Notes: generated by a model from the sequence alone, not told the origin. A stretch of 64,000 nt of DNA from Rhizobium leguminosarum bv. trifolii WSM2297 (GCF_000271845.1 NZ_JH719395.1:1918146-1982145); one strand, 5' to 3'. Counted from the stretch's first letter, positions 9,064-17,975 are shown. A program made the numbers and translations.

Positions 9064-9825
9064 TCAGGAATAACGCGGCAGCGCTGACAACAGCCGATGC
9101 AGCGTGTCGATCGTCGAGAAATCGGCGATGCCATCCACCCGTTCAGGCCGGAAATGGCGCTGAAAGGCTTCTACGTCACCCGCGGTCTTTTCGGAAAATT
9201 GGCCTGTGATTTCAGTGCTGTACCCATAGAGCGACAGCATCGACTGCAGCGCTTCGACAGGCTGGCCGGCATCACCGCGCTGGAAGAAGCGCCCGCCGGT
9301 GATCGTTGCCGGCTCGACCCAGTGCCCGATACCCGCCCGATGGAGCTCGGACCAGGGGAATTTTTCGCCCGGGTCGACCTTGCGAATCGGGGCGACATCG
9401 GAGTGCCCAAGGACCCGTTCCGGCGCGATCGACCAACGTTTGACACAGTCGCGACACAATTCGATCACCGCGGCGATCTGCTCTTTCGGATAATCGGGAA
9501 GCCCGCCGGGATGGCCGGCATTGGCGATCTCGATGCCGATCGACAGCGAATTGATGTCCGTCTCGCCGTGCCAACTGCTCTTTCCAGCGTGCCAGGCACG
9601 CCGCACCTCCGGCACGAGCTGCACCACCTCGCCGTTCTCATGCACGAAATAATGGCTGGAAACCTGACTCTCGGCGCGACAGAGCCAATCGAGCGCGCCG
9701 ACAGCCGTCGGCATACCCGTATAGTGCAACAGGATCATGTCCGGCCGGCGCCCGTCCGCGCGCTCGCCATGGTTTGGCGACGGCTGCACGCGGGCACTCC
9801 CGCAGTCGGCCTCGAAAGAGGTCAT
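9064..9825 (-). CDS. N-acetylmuramoyl-L-alanine amidase, Amidase_2 plus peptidoglycan-binding domain
   Basis: This enzyme cleaves the MurNAc-L-Ala bond in peptidoglycan or its fragments (AmiD/AmpD-like). It has 253 residues. The amidase_2 zinc ligands are visible in LLHYTGMP and VLGHSDVAPIRKVDPG, with HYFVHENGEV and SIGIEIANAGHPGG between them. A PG_binding_1 domain occupies the last 70 residues (LQSMLSLYGY...VEAFQRHFRP). No signal peptide is obvious, so it may be cytoplasmic and act in recycling, or be exported by another route. The start overlaps the djlA-like stop as ATGA. Confidence 0.9.
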   Translation of the reverse strand: MTSFEADCGSARVQPSPNHGERADGRRPDMILLHYTGMPTAVGALDWLCRAESQVSSHYFVHENGEVVQLVPEVRRAWHAGKSSWHGETDINSLSIGIEIANAGHPGGLPDYPKEQIAAVIELCRDCVKRWSIAPERVLGHSDVAPIRKVDPGEKFPWSELHRAGIGHWVEPATITGGRFFQRGDAGQPVEALQSMLSLYGYSTEITGQFSEKTAGDVEAFQRHFRPERVDGIADFSTIDTLHRLLSALPRYS

Positions 9826-10529
9826 GCGGCGCGGCGTTCCTTCTCGATCGCCTCATAGGCGGCGTTCAGCGCTGCCATGCGCTCATTGGCAATGACGTGG
9901 AACTCCCTCGGCACGCCGCGCGAGATCAGTCGGTCCGGATGATGTTCACTGACGAGACCATGATAGCGGCGGCGGATGGTCGGGAAATCGTCCGAGGGCA
10001 ACACACCGAGCACCTTGTAGGGATCGCCGCCGGACGAGACGTGACGGGCGGCGATCTGCTCGAAGCGCGTCTCGCTCATCTGAAAGATCTCGCCGATATG
10101 TCTGAGGAAATTCAGTTCCTTCTCGTGGATCAGCCCATCGGCCTTGGCGATATGGAAGAGACCGTCGAGCACATCTTCCAGCACCGTGCAATTGGCCGCG
10201 CAGGTAACACAGAGCGTCGAGAGCCGTTCGGCATAGGCTTCGTAGCCGGCGACGTCCTGGCGTGCGAGGTTGTAAAGCCTGGCGACGTTCTTTGCCTGGT
10301 CCTGCGGAAATTCGAAGATTTCGCGGAAGGCCTCGACCTCCTTCTCGCTGACGATGCCGTCGGCTTTGGCCATCTTGGCCGACAGCGCGATGATCGCCAC
10401 GGAGAAGGCCACCTTGCGCCGGGTCTCGGGATCGCCTTCGAAAACCGTTCTTATAGCCTCGACCACCGCAGACAGAGCATTGCCCGCGGTATTGCCAATG
10501 GCATTCAACAGTTTTTCCCAGAAGGACAT
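9822..10529 (-). CDS. DjlA-like protein: TerB domain plus C-terminal J domain
   Basis: This 235-residue protein has a TerB-like helical domain (about 45-150; DGIVSEKEVEAFR and ADGLIHEKELNFL are the acidic signatures). It is followed by a C-terminal DnaJ domain (DPYKVLGV, then the invariant HPD in SEHHPD). DjlA proteins are membrane-associated DnaK co-chaperones; here no strong N-terminal membrane helix is seen. The start is chosen at the ATG at 10529 (MSFWEKLL). A GTG at 10541 is possible but lacks a ribosome site. It overlaps the amidase start by four bases. Confidence 0.88.
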   Translation of the reverse strand: MSFWEKLLNAIGNTAGNALSAVVEAIRTVFEGDPETRRKVAFSVAIIALSAKMAKADGIVSEKEVEAFREIFEFPQDQAKNVARLYNLARQDVAGYEAYAERLSTLCVTCAANCTVLEDVLDGLFHIAKADGLIHEKELNFLRHIGEIFQMSETRFEQIAARHVSSGGDPYKVLGVLPSDDFPTIRRRYHGLVSEHHPDRLISRGVPREFHVIANERMAALNAAYEAIEKERRAA

Positions 10530-10985
10530 CGAAAATCTCACACACTTGTCAACTTATAGCGAACAGCTTGACCAAAGAATCGCAGCGTTTGCAAGGCGAC
10601 TATTGGTCGTAGGGCCGAACACAGTTTTCACGATTTGGTAATTGTCGCACCGCAGCAAAGGTTCCTCCTGCGCTCGGCACCTCCGCTTCGCAGCACACCC
10701 CGCCGGCAATTTCCACAAGAGTTCTCGGCATTCAGAACGGGCTTGAAACGATTATATCAGCTCTTCCGGTCGCCACGTCGCAGAAAGGCGCTTTTTCGTA
10801 AATTCTTTACTTTACAGGCTCCTTTCACTGCCGCATCCATGCGCTCATGCATGTCGCCCGGAAGTGTGCAGCGGGTCCGGGATAACGACATGCATGAAAA
10901 CAATGGGCTAAGCGCGTCGATTGAATCGAATTCGATGCGACGCCTATAGCTGACGCCGCCGCACCGAAACGCCATAGGAGGGATC
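10530..10985. other. Intergenic region upstream of the PPi-phosphofructokinase gene
   Basis: The 456 bp have no convincing gene. The left half separates the divergent genes and presumably holds both promoters. At 10845-10897 there is a dyad: TCATGCATGTCG (10845-10856) and its exact complement CGACATGCATGA (10886-10897), with CCCGG and CCGGG nested inside. Next to it, 10914-10943 contains GCGTCG...CGACGC around the palindrome ATCGAATTCGAT. These resemble the dispersed intergenic palindromes of rhizobia. GGAGGGATC precedes the pfp start. Confidence 0.6.
10845..10897. repeat. Intergenic palindromic repeat, probably a dispersed rhizobial element
   Basis: The 12-bp perfect arms TCATGCATGTCG and CGACATGCATGA flank inner CCCGG/CCGGG arms with an ATAA bulge, giving one long imperfect hairpin. 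The composition resembles short palindromic elements that occur many times between genes in Rhizobium. That identity is from memory of such genomes and is not proven by copies inside this window. Confidence 0.55.
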
Positions 10986-12197
10986 ATGGCCAAGCAGAAA
11001 GTTGCAATGCTGACCGCCGGAGGCCTGGCGCCCTGTCTTTCCTCCGCCGTCGGCGGCCTCATCGAACGCTACAGTGACATCGCCCCCGACCTCGACATCG
11101 TCGCCTACAAGTCCGGCTACCAAGGCGTGTTGCTCGGCGACAGCATCCAGATCACCCGCGATATGCGCGAAAAGGCGCCGCTGCTGCATCGTTATGGCGG
11201 CTCGCCGATCGGCAACAGCCGCGTCAAGCTCACCAATGCCGCCGACTGCGTCAAGCGCGGCCTGGTCAAGGAAGGCGACAACCCGCTGCGGGTTGCCGCC
11301 GAACGCCTCGCCAATGACGGCATCACCATTCTCCACACGATCGGCGGCGACGACACCAACACCACTGCCGCCGACCTTGCCGCCTATCTCGCCGCCAACG
11401 GCTACAACCTCACCGTCGTCGGCCTACCGAAGACCGTCGACAACGATGTCGTGCCGATCCGCCAGTCGCTCGGCGCCTGGACGGCCGCCGAAGTCGGCGC
11501 GCATTTCTTCGATAATGTCGGCAACGAACAGACGGCTGCCCCCCGCACGCTCGTCATCCACGAGGTCATGGGCCGCCATTGCGGCTGGCTGACGGCCGCT
11601 ACCGCCCGCGCCTATCTCCAGCGTACCAGCCGCAACCAATATGTCGACGGCCTGATGATGGACGCGCATCTCAAAAGCATCGACGCCGTCTACCTCCCCG
11701 AGATGGCCTTCGACCTCGACGCCGAGGCCGCCCGCCTGAAGGAAAGCATGGACCGCACCGGCCATGCCACCGTCTTCGTCTCTGAAGGCGCCTGCCTCGA
11801 CGCCATCGTCACTGAGCGCGAAGCCGCCGGCGAGACCGTCAAGCGCGACGCCTTCGGCCATGTGAAGATCGACACGATCAATGTCGGCGCCTGGTTCCAG
11901 AAGCAGTTCGCCAGCCTGCTGAATGCCGAACGCTCGCTCGTGCAGAAATCAGGCTATTTTGCCCGCTCGGCGCCTGCCAACAGCGACGACCTCCGGTTGA
12001 TCCAGAGCATGGTCGATCTCGCCGTCGAAAGCGCGCTCAACAAGGTCTCCGGCGTCACCGGCCACGATGAAGCGCAAAACGGTAAATTGCGCACTATAGA
12101 ATTCCCCCGCATCAAGGGCGGCAAGGCTTTTGACCTGTCGACGGCATGGTTTGCCGAAGTCATGGACAATATAGGGCAGAAATACAAAGAAGCGTGA
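10986..12197 (+). CDS. pfp: Pyrophosphate--fructose 6-phosphate 1-phosphotransferase
   Basis: This enzyme interconverts fructose 6-phosphate plus PPi and fructose 1,6-bisphosphate plus Pi in the cytoplasm. It has 403 residues. The phosphoryl-donor motif reads GGDDT (G120-G121-D122-D123-T124). Asp in place of the second Gly of the ATP-type GGDGT, together with the Lys in PKTVDND (P148-K149-T150), is diagnostic of PPi-dependent enzymes. GNEQTAAPRT and EVMGRHCGWL are further substrate-site segments. A strong GGAGGGATC site precedes the ATG. Many alphaproteobacteria have this rather than ATP-PFK. Confidence 0.94.
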   Translation: MAKQKVAMLTAGGLAPCLSSAVGGLIERYSDIAPDLDIVAYKSGYQGVLLGDSIQITRDMREKAPLLHRYGGSPIGNSRVKLTNAADCVKRGLVKEGDNPLRVAAERLANDGITILHTIGGDDTNTTAADLAAYLAANGYNLTVVGLPKTVDNDVVPIRQSLGAWTAAEVGAHFFDNVGNEQTAAPRTLVIHEVMGRHCGWLTAATARAYLQRTSRNQYVDGLMMDAHLKSIDAVYLPEMAFDLDAEAARLKESMDRTGHATVFVSEGACLDAIVTEREAAGETVKRDAFGHVKIDTINVGAWFQKQFASLLNAERSLVQKSGYFARSAPANSDDLRLIQSMVDLAVESALNKVSGVTGHDEAQNGKLRTIEFPRIKGGKAFDLSTAWFAEVMDNIGQKYKEA

Positions 12198-12254
12198 TTG
12201 ACGGATGGTTAATATGATGTCTTTGCTTGTTCCTGAGGAATAGGAGGAGACACC

Positions 12255-12890
12255 ATGTCACTTGAAGCCTGGTTCGCTTTTGCGGCCGCATCCGCCATCA
12301 TGCTGGCCATACCGGGGCCGACGATACTGCTCGTCGTCTCCTATGCGCTCGGTCATGGACGCAGGACTGCGTTTGCGACGGTGGGCGGCGTGGCGCTTGG
12401 TGACTTCACCGCGATGACCGCGTCTCTCTTCGGTCTCGGCGCCGTCCTGGCCGCCTCCGCCACGCTCTTCACCGTCTTGAAGTGGATTGGCGGCGCCTAC
12501 CTGATCTGGCTGGGAATCAAGCTCTGGCGGGCTCCAATTATCGGCGAACCGGTTGCCGACAACGACAATCTGCCGGAGGAAAAGTCGCTCAAGATCTTCC
12601 TCCACGCCTATGTCGTCACCGCCCTCAATCCGAAGAGCATTATCTTCTTCGTCGCCTTCGTGCCGCAGTTCCTCAATCCGGCCCTGCCTTTTTTCGGCCA
12701 GATGGCAATCATGGAAGCAACCTTCCTCGTCCTGGCGATCCTCAACGCTTCTACTTACGCATTTCTCGCCCACTCCGCGCGCGGCCTGATTCGCAAGGCG
12801 AGCGTTCAGCGCGCTGTAAATCGTACCGGCGGCACCCTGCTGATCGCTGCAGGTGCTGTAACCGCTGGGTATCGCCGTATTGCAGCTTAG
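12255..12890 (+). CDS. LysE/RhtB-family amino acid exporter
   Basis: This inner-membrane exporter has 211 residues and about six membrane spans. Family landmarks are the N-terminal PGPTILLVVSYALGHGRR, GGVALGDF, and LKWIGGAYLIWLGIKLW, then the variable loop and ALNPKSIIFFVAFVPQF. Substrates of this family are amino acids or related metabolites, not predictable here. AGGAGGAGACACC precedes the ATG. The TAG stop (12888-12890) lies inside the left inverted arm of a repeat element, so the last residues or the stop itself may be a product of that insertion. Confidence 0.9.
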   Translation: MSLEAWFAFAAASAIMLAIPGPTILLVVSYALGHGRRTAFATVGGVALGDFTAMTASLFGLGAVLAASATLFTVLKWIGGAYLIWLGIKLWRAPIIGEPVADNDNLPEEKSLKIFLHAYVVTALNPKSIIFFVAFVPQFLNPALPFFGQMAIMEATFLVLAILNASTYAFLAHSARGLIRKASVQRAVNRTGGTLLIAAGAVTAGYRRIAA

Positions 12891-13244
12891 AGCCTTTCCC
12901 GGTCAGATTGCAGCATTCTGCCGGAGCAGGTTTTCGTCAGGGCAAAGGCGATTGGCGACGGGCATACTCCAAGGTACGTCCGAGCCGATCGCCTTTGATC
13001 CTGGCGGAAAGATGCCCGGCCCACCGGCCGCACCGCTTCGCATGGCGAAGCGATAAGTGCGCCCGGCGTTTCCTGAGTCTTGCAGATTTGCCAAGCAAAT
13101 CTGCGGGAGGGTTGGCTGAAACGGGCCGGCTGATCGACCGGCCGGCTTGGCCGTAGAACTGGGCTACGACGCGCGCCGGCCGGTCGACCATCCGACTCCG
13201 TTTGAGCCAACAGAATGCTGCAATCTGACCGGGAAAGGCTCTAA
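12887..13244. mobile_element. MITE-like intergenic element with 34-bp perfect terminal inverted repeats
   Basis: The bases 12887-12920 (TTAGAGCCTTTCCCGGTCAG...) are the exact reverse complement of 13211-13244. The 290 bp between contain nested dyads, including AGATTTGC/GCAAATCT, AAAGGCGAT/ATCGCCTTT, CGCTTCGC/GCGAAGCG and repeated GGCCGG blocks. No transposase or plausible ORF is inside. The layout fits a non-autonomous element or a mosaic of rhizobial intergenic palindromes. A flanking target duplication is not evident beyond the arms. Confidence 0.7.
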
Positions 13245-13358
13245 AATATTCCGTGGTTGCCGGAATGCCACGAATAGGTTAATGGGTCGGCAGGGTTTAA
13301 GCTTTTTAGTAACTTTTATAACGCTGCCGGGGCGGCGCGATTTCACGAAAGTGACGGA

Positions 13359-14288
13359 ATGGTAGCGATCGGATTGTCCGGCCTGAAGCGCAGTCTTGTC
13401 GTTTCTACGGTGCTCTGCTGCGGCGTGATTACCGGCTGCGCCAGTGTCGAATACACCTCCCAGGCCGAACTGACAGCCGCCCAGACCGTGGTGCCGATGC
13501 CGAAACCCGGCGAAGACGCCACACTCGCCGCTATCCCGACAGCAGAGGGCGCGGCCGGTCAGGTCGCCGGCGCCATCATTCCCCAGACATCCCCATCCCT
13601 GACCGCAACGGCGATGCCGCCCGTTACAGCCTCTCAGCCTGCCGATCTCAGCATACAGCCGGCAGCCTATGCGCAGATCCCGCTGACGCCCGAGATGACG
13701 GCAATCCAGTCCGTCGTGCCGACGCCGCGTCCGGGAACCCCGGCACAGCCGACGACGGAGCTTGCCTTTGCCGCGACACCGCAGAACAGCGCGCTTGCAG
13801 CGCTCGCCGCAGTCGACACCACGCCGCGTGCCAGCATGGATTACGGTTTCGACGAATCCGGGCCGATCGATCCACCGACAGCGCCGCCGATGTTCAGTGA
13901 CGACGACAAAGACGATGCACCGACGGTCGAAAAGAGCTTCGTCACCAAGCTCATTCAGAAATATTCGAAGCTCTACGAAATTCCCGAAACGCTGCTCCAC
14001 CGCATCGTCCATCGCGAGAGCCGTTACAATCCGAAGGCTTACAATAAGCGCGGCTATTTCGGCCTGATGCAAATCAAGTACAACACTGCCAAGTCGATGG
14101 GGTATGACGGCGCCCCGGGCGGTCTCTTCGATGCCGAAACGAACATCAAATATGCCGCGAAATATCTGCGCGGCGCTTGGCTCGTCTCCGATAGCAGGGA
14201 AGACGATGCCGTCCGCCTCTATGCGCGCGGCTATTATTACGACGCTAAGCGCAAGGGCATGACCGACATCGCCCAGGGCAATTATTAA
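13359..14288 (+). CDS. Lipoprotein lytic transglycosylase, SLT domain
   Basis: This 309-residue protein has a lipoprotein signal whose lipobox is VITGC (about residues 23-27). A long Pro/Ala/Thr-rich linker follows (about 30-190), carrying two copies of an A-x-Q-(T/S)-VVP-x-P-(K/R)-PG motif. The SLT domain is C-terminal. The catalytic Glu is E220 in VHRESRYNP, and GYFGLMQIKYNTAKSMGY and ETNIKYAAKYL complete the family motifs. It is probably anchored in the outer membrane and acts on peptidoglycan. The start is the ATG at 13359, about 115 bp after the inverted-repeat element. Confidence 0.88.
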   Translation: MVAIGLSGLKRSLVVSTVLCCGVITGCASVEYTSQAELTAAQTVVPMPKPGEDATLAAIPTAEGAAGQVAGAIIPQTSPSLTATAMPPVTASQPADLSIQPAAYAQIPLTPEMTAIQSVVPTPRPGTPAQPTTELAFAATPQNSALAALAAVDTTPRASMDYGFDESGPIDPPTAPPMFSDDDKDDAPTVEKSFVTKLIQKYSKLYEIPETLLHRIVHRESRYNPKAYNKRGYFGLMQIKYNTAKSMGYDGAPGGLFDAETNIKYAAKYLRGAWLVSDSREDDAVRLYARGYYYDAKRKGMTDIAQGNY

Positions 14289-14318
14289 ACAATAAACGAC
14301 TGGAACGACGGAAGCCGC

Positions 14319-15743
14319 CTATGGCTGCGGCTGCGCTGGCTGTTGCGACCCGGCCTGCTGTTGCGGCGCTCCCGTTTGCGGCAAGGCCGCCAGAACAGCC
14401 TTGAGAAGCGTCTGCGACTGATAGCCGAGCCAGCTCGGTGTCAGGCCGAGCCTGACGACGACCAGATCGGCGGACGGCACGATCGCCACGCTCTGCCCGT
14501 CATGCCCCGTCAGCCAGAACGTATCCTCCGGTAGCCCGAACTTGGCACTCGAGCCGCCGGGCGCCAGCCAAGCCTGGCCCTGCGTATAGCGGCCGTTCGA
14601 CGCTGCCGTCGGCGTGCGCATGGCGCCGACGAAACCTTCCGGCAGCAGCCGCTGGCCGTTCCAGACTCCGTCCTGCAGCAGGAACTGCCCGAAACGTGCC
14701 CAGTCATGCGCGGTCGCATAGAGATAGGAGCTTCCGGCGAAGGTGCCGCGTGCATCGAGTTCGAAGACGGCGCTCGTCATGCCGAGCGGCGAAAACAGCG
14801 CGTCGTCAGGATAGGAAAAGGCCGCCTGTGCATTGCCGACCCTGTCCATCCAGATGCGCGACAAGAGCACCGCCGTGCCGCTCGAGTAGCGGAAACGTTT
14901 GCCCGGCTCTGCCTCCATCGGTGCGTTGGCCGGCAGCGATACCATGTCGGGATCGAGATAGAGCATGCGCGTTACGTCGGCGACATCGCCATAATCCTCG
15001 TTGAAGGCAAGACCGCTCTCCATACCGAGCAGGTCGGAGACCTTGATCCTGGCGCGCCCGTCGTTCTTCCACTGCGCCAGCAGATCGTCGTCGTCGAAGG
15101 AAATCTTGCCGTCGAGCATCAGCCGGCCGAGGATCGCAGCATTCACCGTCTTCGTCATCGACCAGCCGATCAGCGGCGTCTTCGCTGAAAAGCCGGGACC
15201 ATAGGCTTCGGCAATGATGCGGCCATTGCGCACCACCACGATCGCCCGCATTGCCGGGCCGACAACTCTCGCATCTTCCAGCAACGCGGCGATCTTCGCG
15301 TTCGGCTGATCGCCGGCGCCCTCCCCCTGCGGCCACACCGCCTCGTTCGCCTCCACCTTGGCCGGCGCGTCGAAAGGCACCGCATTCGCCGCCGCCTCGA
15401 AATTGCCGTCCGGCACGCTGGTGCAGCCGAAAGCGCCGCGATAGAGCGCATAACTCGGTGCAAACAGCCCCATGAAGCGCGCCGTCACCCGGTCGTTATC
15501 GCGGTCGACGCTGACCCGCACCAACCGCAGCAGCGGATTTCCGGGCGCCTGAACATCATCTTCGAGCACCTCCTCGGCCTCCCGGCCGGCGATGAAGACA
15601 TTGGAGCAGACGATCTTGGCGGCATAGCCGTCACCGACCCGCAGCAGTTCCGGCGGCTGGACGAATAGCCAGCCGGCAGCACCGATGACGACGAACACGA
15701 CAAGGAGAGCAAGCGCCTTCAGGATACGCAGGACAAATCGCAT
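14319..15743 (-). CDS. Membrane-anchored serine hydrolase, beta-lactamase/class C PBP fold
   Basis: This 474-residue protein has one N-terminal membrane helix (about 5-25) and then a periplasmic beta-lactamase-like domain. The catalytic S195-MT-K198 is in GWSMTKTVN. A Tyr motif (YSSGTA) and a late TGHDGQ segment in the HTG/KTG position follow. Family members are D,D-peptidases, esterases or 6-aminohexanoate-dimer-type hydrolases; the substrate is unknown. The C-terminus is rich in Gln, Pro and Ala. The start is the ATG at 15743, with GGAGG seven bases upstream; an in-frame codon 28 residues earlier is less likely. Confidence 0.82.
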   Translation of the reverse strand: MRFVLRILKALALLVVFVVIGAAGWLFVQPPELLRVGDGYAAKIVCSNVFIAGREAEEVLEDDVQAPGNPLLRLVRVSVDRDNDRVTARFMGLFAPSYALYRGAFGCTSVPDGNFEAAANAVPFDAPAKVEANEAVWPQGEGAGDQPNAKIAALLEDARVVGPAMRAIVVVRNGRIIAEAYGPGFSAKTPLIGWSMTKTVNAAILGRLMLDGKISFDDDDLLAQWKNDGRARIKVSDLLGMESGLAFNEDYGDVADVTRMLYLDPDMVSLPANAPMEAEPGKRFRYSSGTAVLLSRIWMDRVGNAQAAFSYPDDALFSPLGMTSAVFELDARGTFAGSSYLYATAHDWARFGQFLLQDGVWNGQRLLPEGFVGAMRTPTAASNGRYTQGQAWLAPGGSSAKFGLPEDTFWLTGHDGQSVAIVPSADLVVVRLGLTPSWLGYQSQTLLKAVLAALPQTGAPQQQAGSQQPAQPQP

Positions 15744-15872
15744 GGCATTCCTCCATGCCGGGAGAGAAGCAGGAATCGCCGGCGCCGGAAAGAGGCCGCA
15801 ACCAAGAAGAGCCGTCATTGCGATCACTTTACCAGGAGGGCGATCTCTCCGGTGAACGGTACCCCACAGCCC

Positions 15873-15890
15873 ACGTCATCAAACTGTAGC
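15873..15890 (+). promoter_or_regulatory. Candidate PHO box upstream of btaA
   Basis: ACGTCAT-CAAA-CTGTAGC resembles the PhoB consensus CTGTCAT-N4-CTGTCAT with correct 11-bp spacing (5 of 7 and 4 of 7 matches). It ends 44 bp before the btaA start. Betaine-lipid synthesis genes are phosphate-starvation-induced through PhoB in Sinorhizobium, so the position makes sense, but the match is only moderate. Confidence 0.4.
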
Positions 15891-15934
15891 AGTGGCGCGC
15901 TACACGCCCTGAACGCTAAAAAGGTGACAGACTC

Positions 15935-17179
15935 ATGTCAGAATTTGCACCGGATGCCGGCTTCCGCAAGAACCGGAAACTCAAGGACGCCCTTCTCCGC
16001 CATAAGGCTTTTTCGAAGGACGGCTTTTCCGAGCGTCTTTTCGGCCTTCTCTTCTCCGGCCTCGTTTATCCGCAGATCTGGGAGGATCCGGATCTCGACA
16101 TGCAGGCGATGGAACTGAAGCCAAACCATCGCATCGTCACCATCGGCTCCGGCGGCTGCAACATGCTCGCCTATCTCTCCAAGGCGCCGGCCTCGATCGA
16201 CGTCGTCGATCTCAACCCGCATCACATCGCTCTGAACCGCCTGAAGCTTGCCGCTTTCAAGCACCTCCCCGGCCACACCGATCTCGTCCGCTTCCTGGCG
16301 ATGCCGAACGAGAAGTCGAACAGCCGCGCCTATGACCAGCATCTCGCCGCCAAGCTCGACGAGGCGACCCGCAGCTATTGGAACGGCCGCAAGTTCGGCC
16401 GCCGCCGCGTCACTGTCTTCGACCGCAACATCTACGAAACCGGCCTGCTCGGCCGCTTTATCGGCGCAGCCCACCTTCTTGCCCGCCTGCATGGCGTCAA
16501 GCTGCGCGAGATGACCAAGACCCGCTCGATCCGCGAGCAGCGCCAGTTCTTCGAAGAGCAGATCGCGCCGCTGTTCGAAAAGCCGGTCGTGCGCTGGATC
16601 ACCGGCCGCAAGAGCTCGCTCTTCGGCCTCGGCATTCCGCCGCAGCAATATGACGAACTCGCAAGCCTCGCCGCCGATCATTCGATCGCACCGGTCTTGA
16701 AGCATCGCCTGGAAAAGCTCGCCTGCCATTTCCCGATGAGCGACAATTACTTCGCCTGGCAGGCCTTCGGCCGCCGTTACGCTGCCGAACAGGAAGGCCC
16801 GCTGCCGACCTATCTGAAGTCGGAGCACTACGAGGTGATCCGCGCCAATGTCGACCGCGTCAACGTCCACCATGCAAGCTTCACCGAGCTTCTGGCCCGG
16901 GAGCCGGCCGCCTCGCGCGACCGCTACATCCTGCTCGACGCGCAGGACTGGATGACGGACGAGCAGCTGAACGACGTCTGGCGGGAAATCACCCGCACGG
17001 CGCGTGAAGGCGCCCGCGTGATCTTCCGCACCGCGGCCGAAAAGAGCATTATCGAAGGCCGCCTGTCTCCTTCGATCCGCGACCAGTGGGATTACTTCGA
17101 GGAGAAGTCGAGGGAGCTGACCGCGCTCGATCGCTCGGCAATCTACGGCGGCTTCCACATTTACGGGAAGAAGGCGTGA
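15935..17179 (+). CDS. btaA: S-adenosylmethionine:diacylglycerol 3-amino-3-carboxypropyltransferase BtaA
   Basis: BtaA transfers the 3-amino-3-carboxypropyl group of SAM to diacylglycerol, the first step of diacylglyceryl-trimethylhomoserine (DGTS) betaine lipid synthesis. The protein has 414 residues (DUF3419 family). A SAM-binding-like segment is IGSGGCNMLAYL followed by DVVDLNPHHIALN at about residues 70-100, and LLDAQDWMTDEQL lies near the C-terminus. AAGGTGAC precedes the ATG. The btaB start overlaps its stop (GTGA). The pair is typical of rhizobia, which replace phospholipids when phosphate is scarce. Confidence 0.93.
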   Translation: MSEFAPDAGFRKNRKLKDALLRHKAFSKDGFSERLFGLLFSGLVYPQIWEDPDLDMQAMELKPNHRIVTIGSGGCNMLAYLSKAPASIDVVDLNPHHIALNRLKLAAFKHLPGHTDLVRFLAMPNEKSNSRAYDQHLAAKLDEATRSYWNGRKFGRRRVTVFDRNIYETGLLGRFIGAAHLLARLHGVKLREMTKTRSIREQRQFFEEQIAPLFEKPVVRWITGRKSSLFGLGIPPQQYDELASLAADHSIAPVLKHRLEKLACHFPMSDNYFAWQAFGRRYAAEQEGPLPTYLKSEHYEVIRANVDRVNVHHASFTELLAREPAASRDRYILLDAQDWMTDEQLNDVWREITRTAREGARVIFRTAAEKSIIEGRLSPSIRDQWDYFEEKSRELTALDRSAIYGGFHIYGKKA

Positions 17180-17850
17180 GCAAGGTCGGCACCGAGACGG
17201 CAGGAAAGAGCAACGAACATGCCAGCCTGATGGATGGCATGTACCGCTACCAGCGGCATATCTACGACCTCACCCGCAAATATTACCTCCTCGGCCGCGA
17301 CAGCACGATCCGCAATCTCGACGTGCCCGAGGGCGGCACCCTGCTCGAGGTCGGCTGCGGCACCGGCCGCAACATGGCTTTCGCCCACAGGCATTTCCCG
17401 AGCGCCAAGCTGTTCGGCCTCGACATCTCCCAAGAGATGCTGATTTCGGCGCGCAAGACCTTCGCCACCAAGGCGGCCATCCCGGAATTCCGCGTCGCCG
17501 ACGCCACGGCGTTCACGCCGCGCGAATTCGGCGTCAGCGGCTTCGACCGCATCCTGATCTCCTACGCCCTGTCGATGATCCCGGACTGGGAGCGCGCCGT
17601 CGATGCATCGATCGCCGCACTCAACCCCGGCGGCCAGCTGCACATCGTCGATTTCGGCCAGCAGGAAGGCCTGCCGGGCTGGTTCCGCCGCATGCTGCAG
17701 TCCTGGCTTGAAAAATTCCACGTCACCCCGCGCCCCGATCTGCGCGAGGTGCTGGAGGCGCAAGCCCATGAAAACAACGCGAGATTGTTGTTCGATACCG
17801 TCGGCGGCGGTTATGCCTGGAGGGCGGCGATTATCAGCAAGCGCTCATAA
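17176..17850 (+). CDS. btaB: Diacylglyceryl-homoserine N-methyltransferase BtaB
   Basis: This enzyme performs the SAM-dependent N-methylations that turn diacylglyceryl-homoserine into DGTS. It has 224 residues. The class I methyltransferase motif I is LLEVGCGTGRNMA, with GLDISQEML after it, and MYRYQRHIYDLTRKYYLLGRD is the characteristic N-terminal block. The start is taken as the GTG at 17176, which overlaps the btaA stop as GTGA and has GGGAAGAAGG upstream. Together with btaA it forms a two-gene operon. Confidence 0.93.
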   Translation: MSKVGTETAGKSNEHASLMDGMYRYQRHIYDLTRKYYLLGRDSTIRNLDVPEGGTLLEVGCGTGRNMAFAHRHFPSAKLFGLDISQEMLISARKTFATKAAIPEFRVADATAFTPREFGVSGFDRILISYALSMIPDWERAVDASIAALNPGGQLHIVDFGQQEGLPGWFRRMLQSWLEKFHVTPRPDLREVLEAQAHENNARLLFDTVGGGYAWRAAIISKRS

Positions 17851-17975
17851 TTCGCTTGAAACTAACCGATTTTTTACGTTGATATGGTGAAAAGAGGGTT
17901 ATCCCTCGCTGACTCGTCATTTCCGAAGGTCAAGCTGTGGGGCAAAGAGATCATTCGAGTTACGACGGGACGCCC

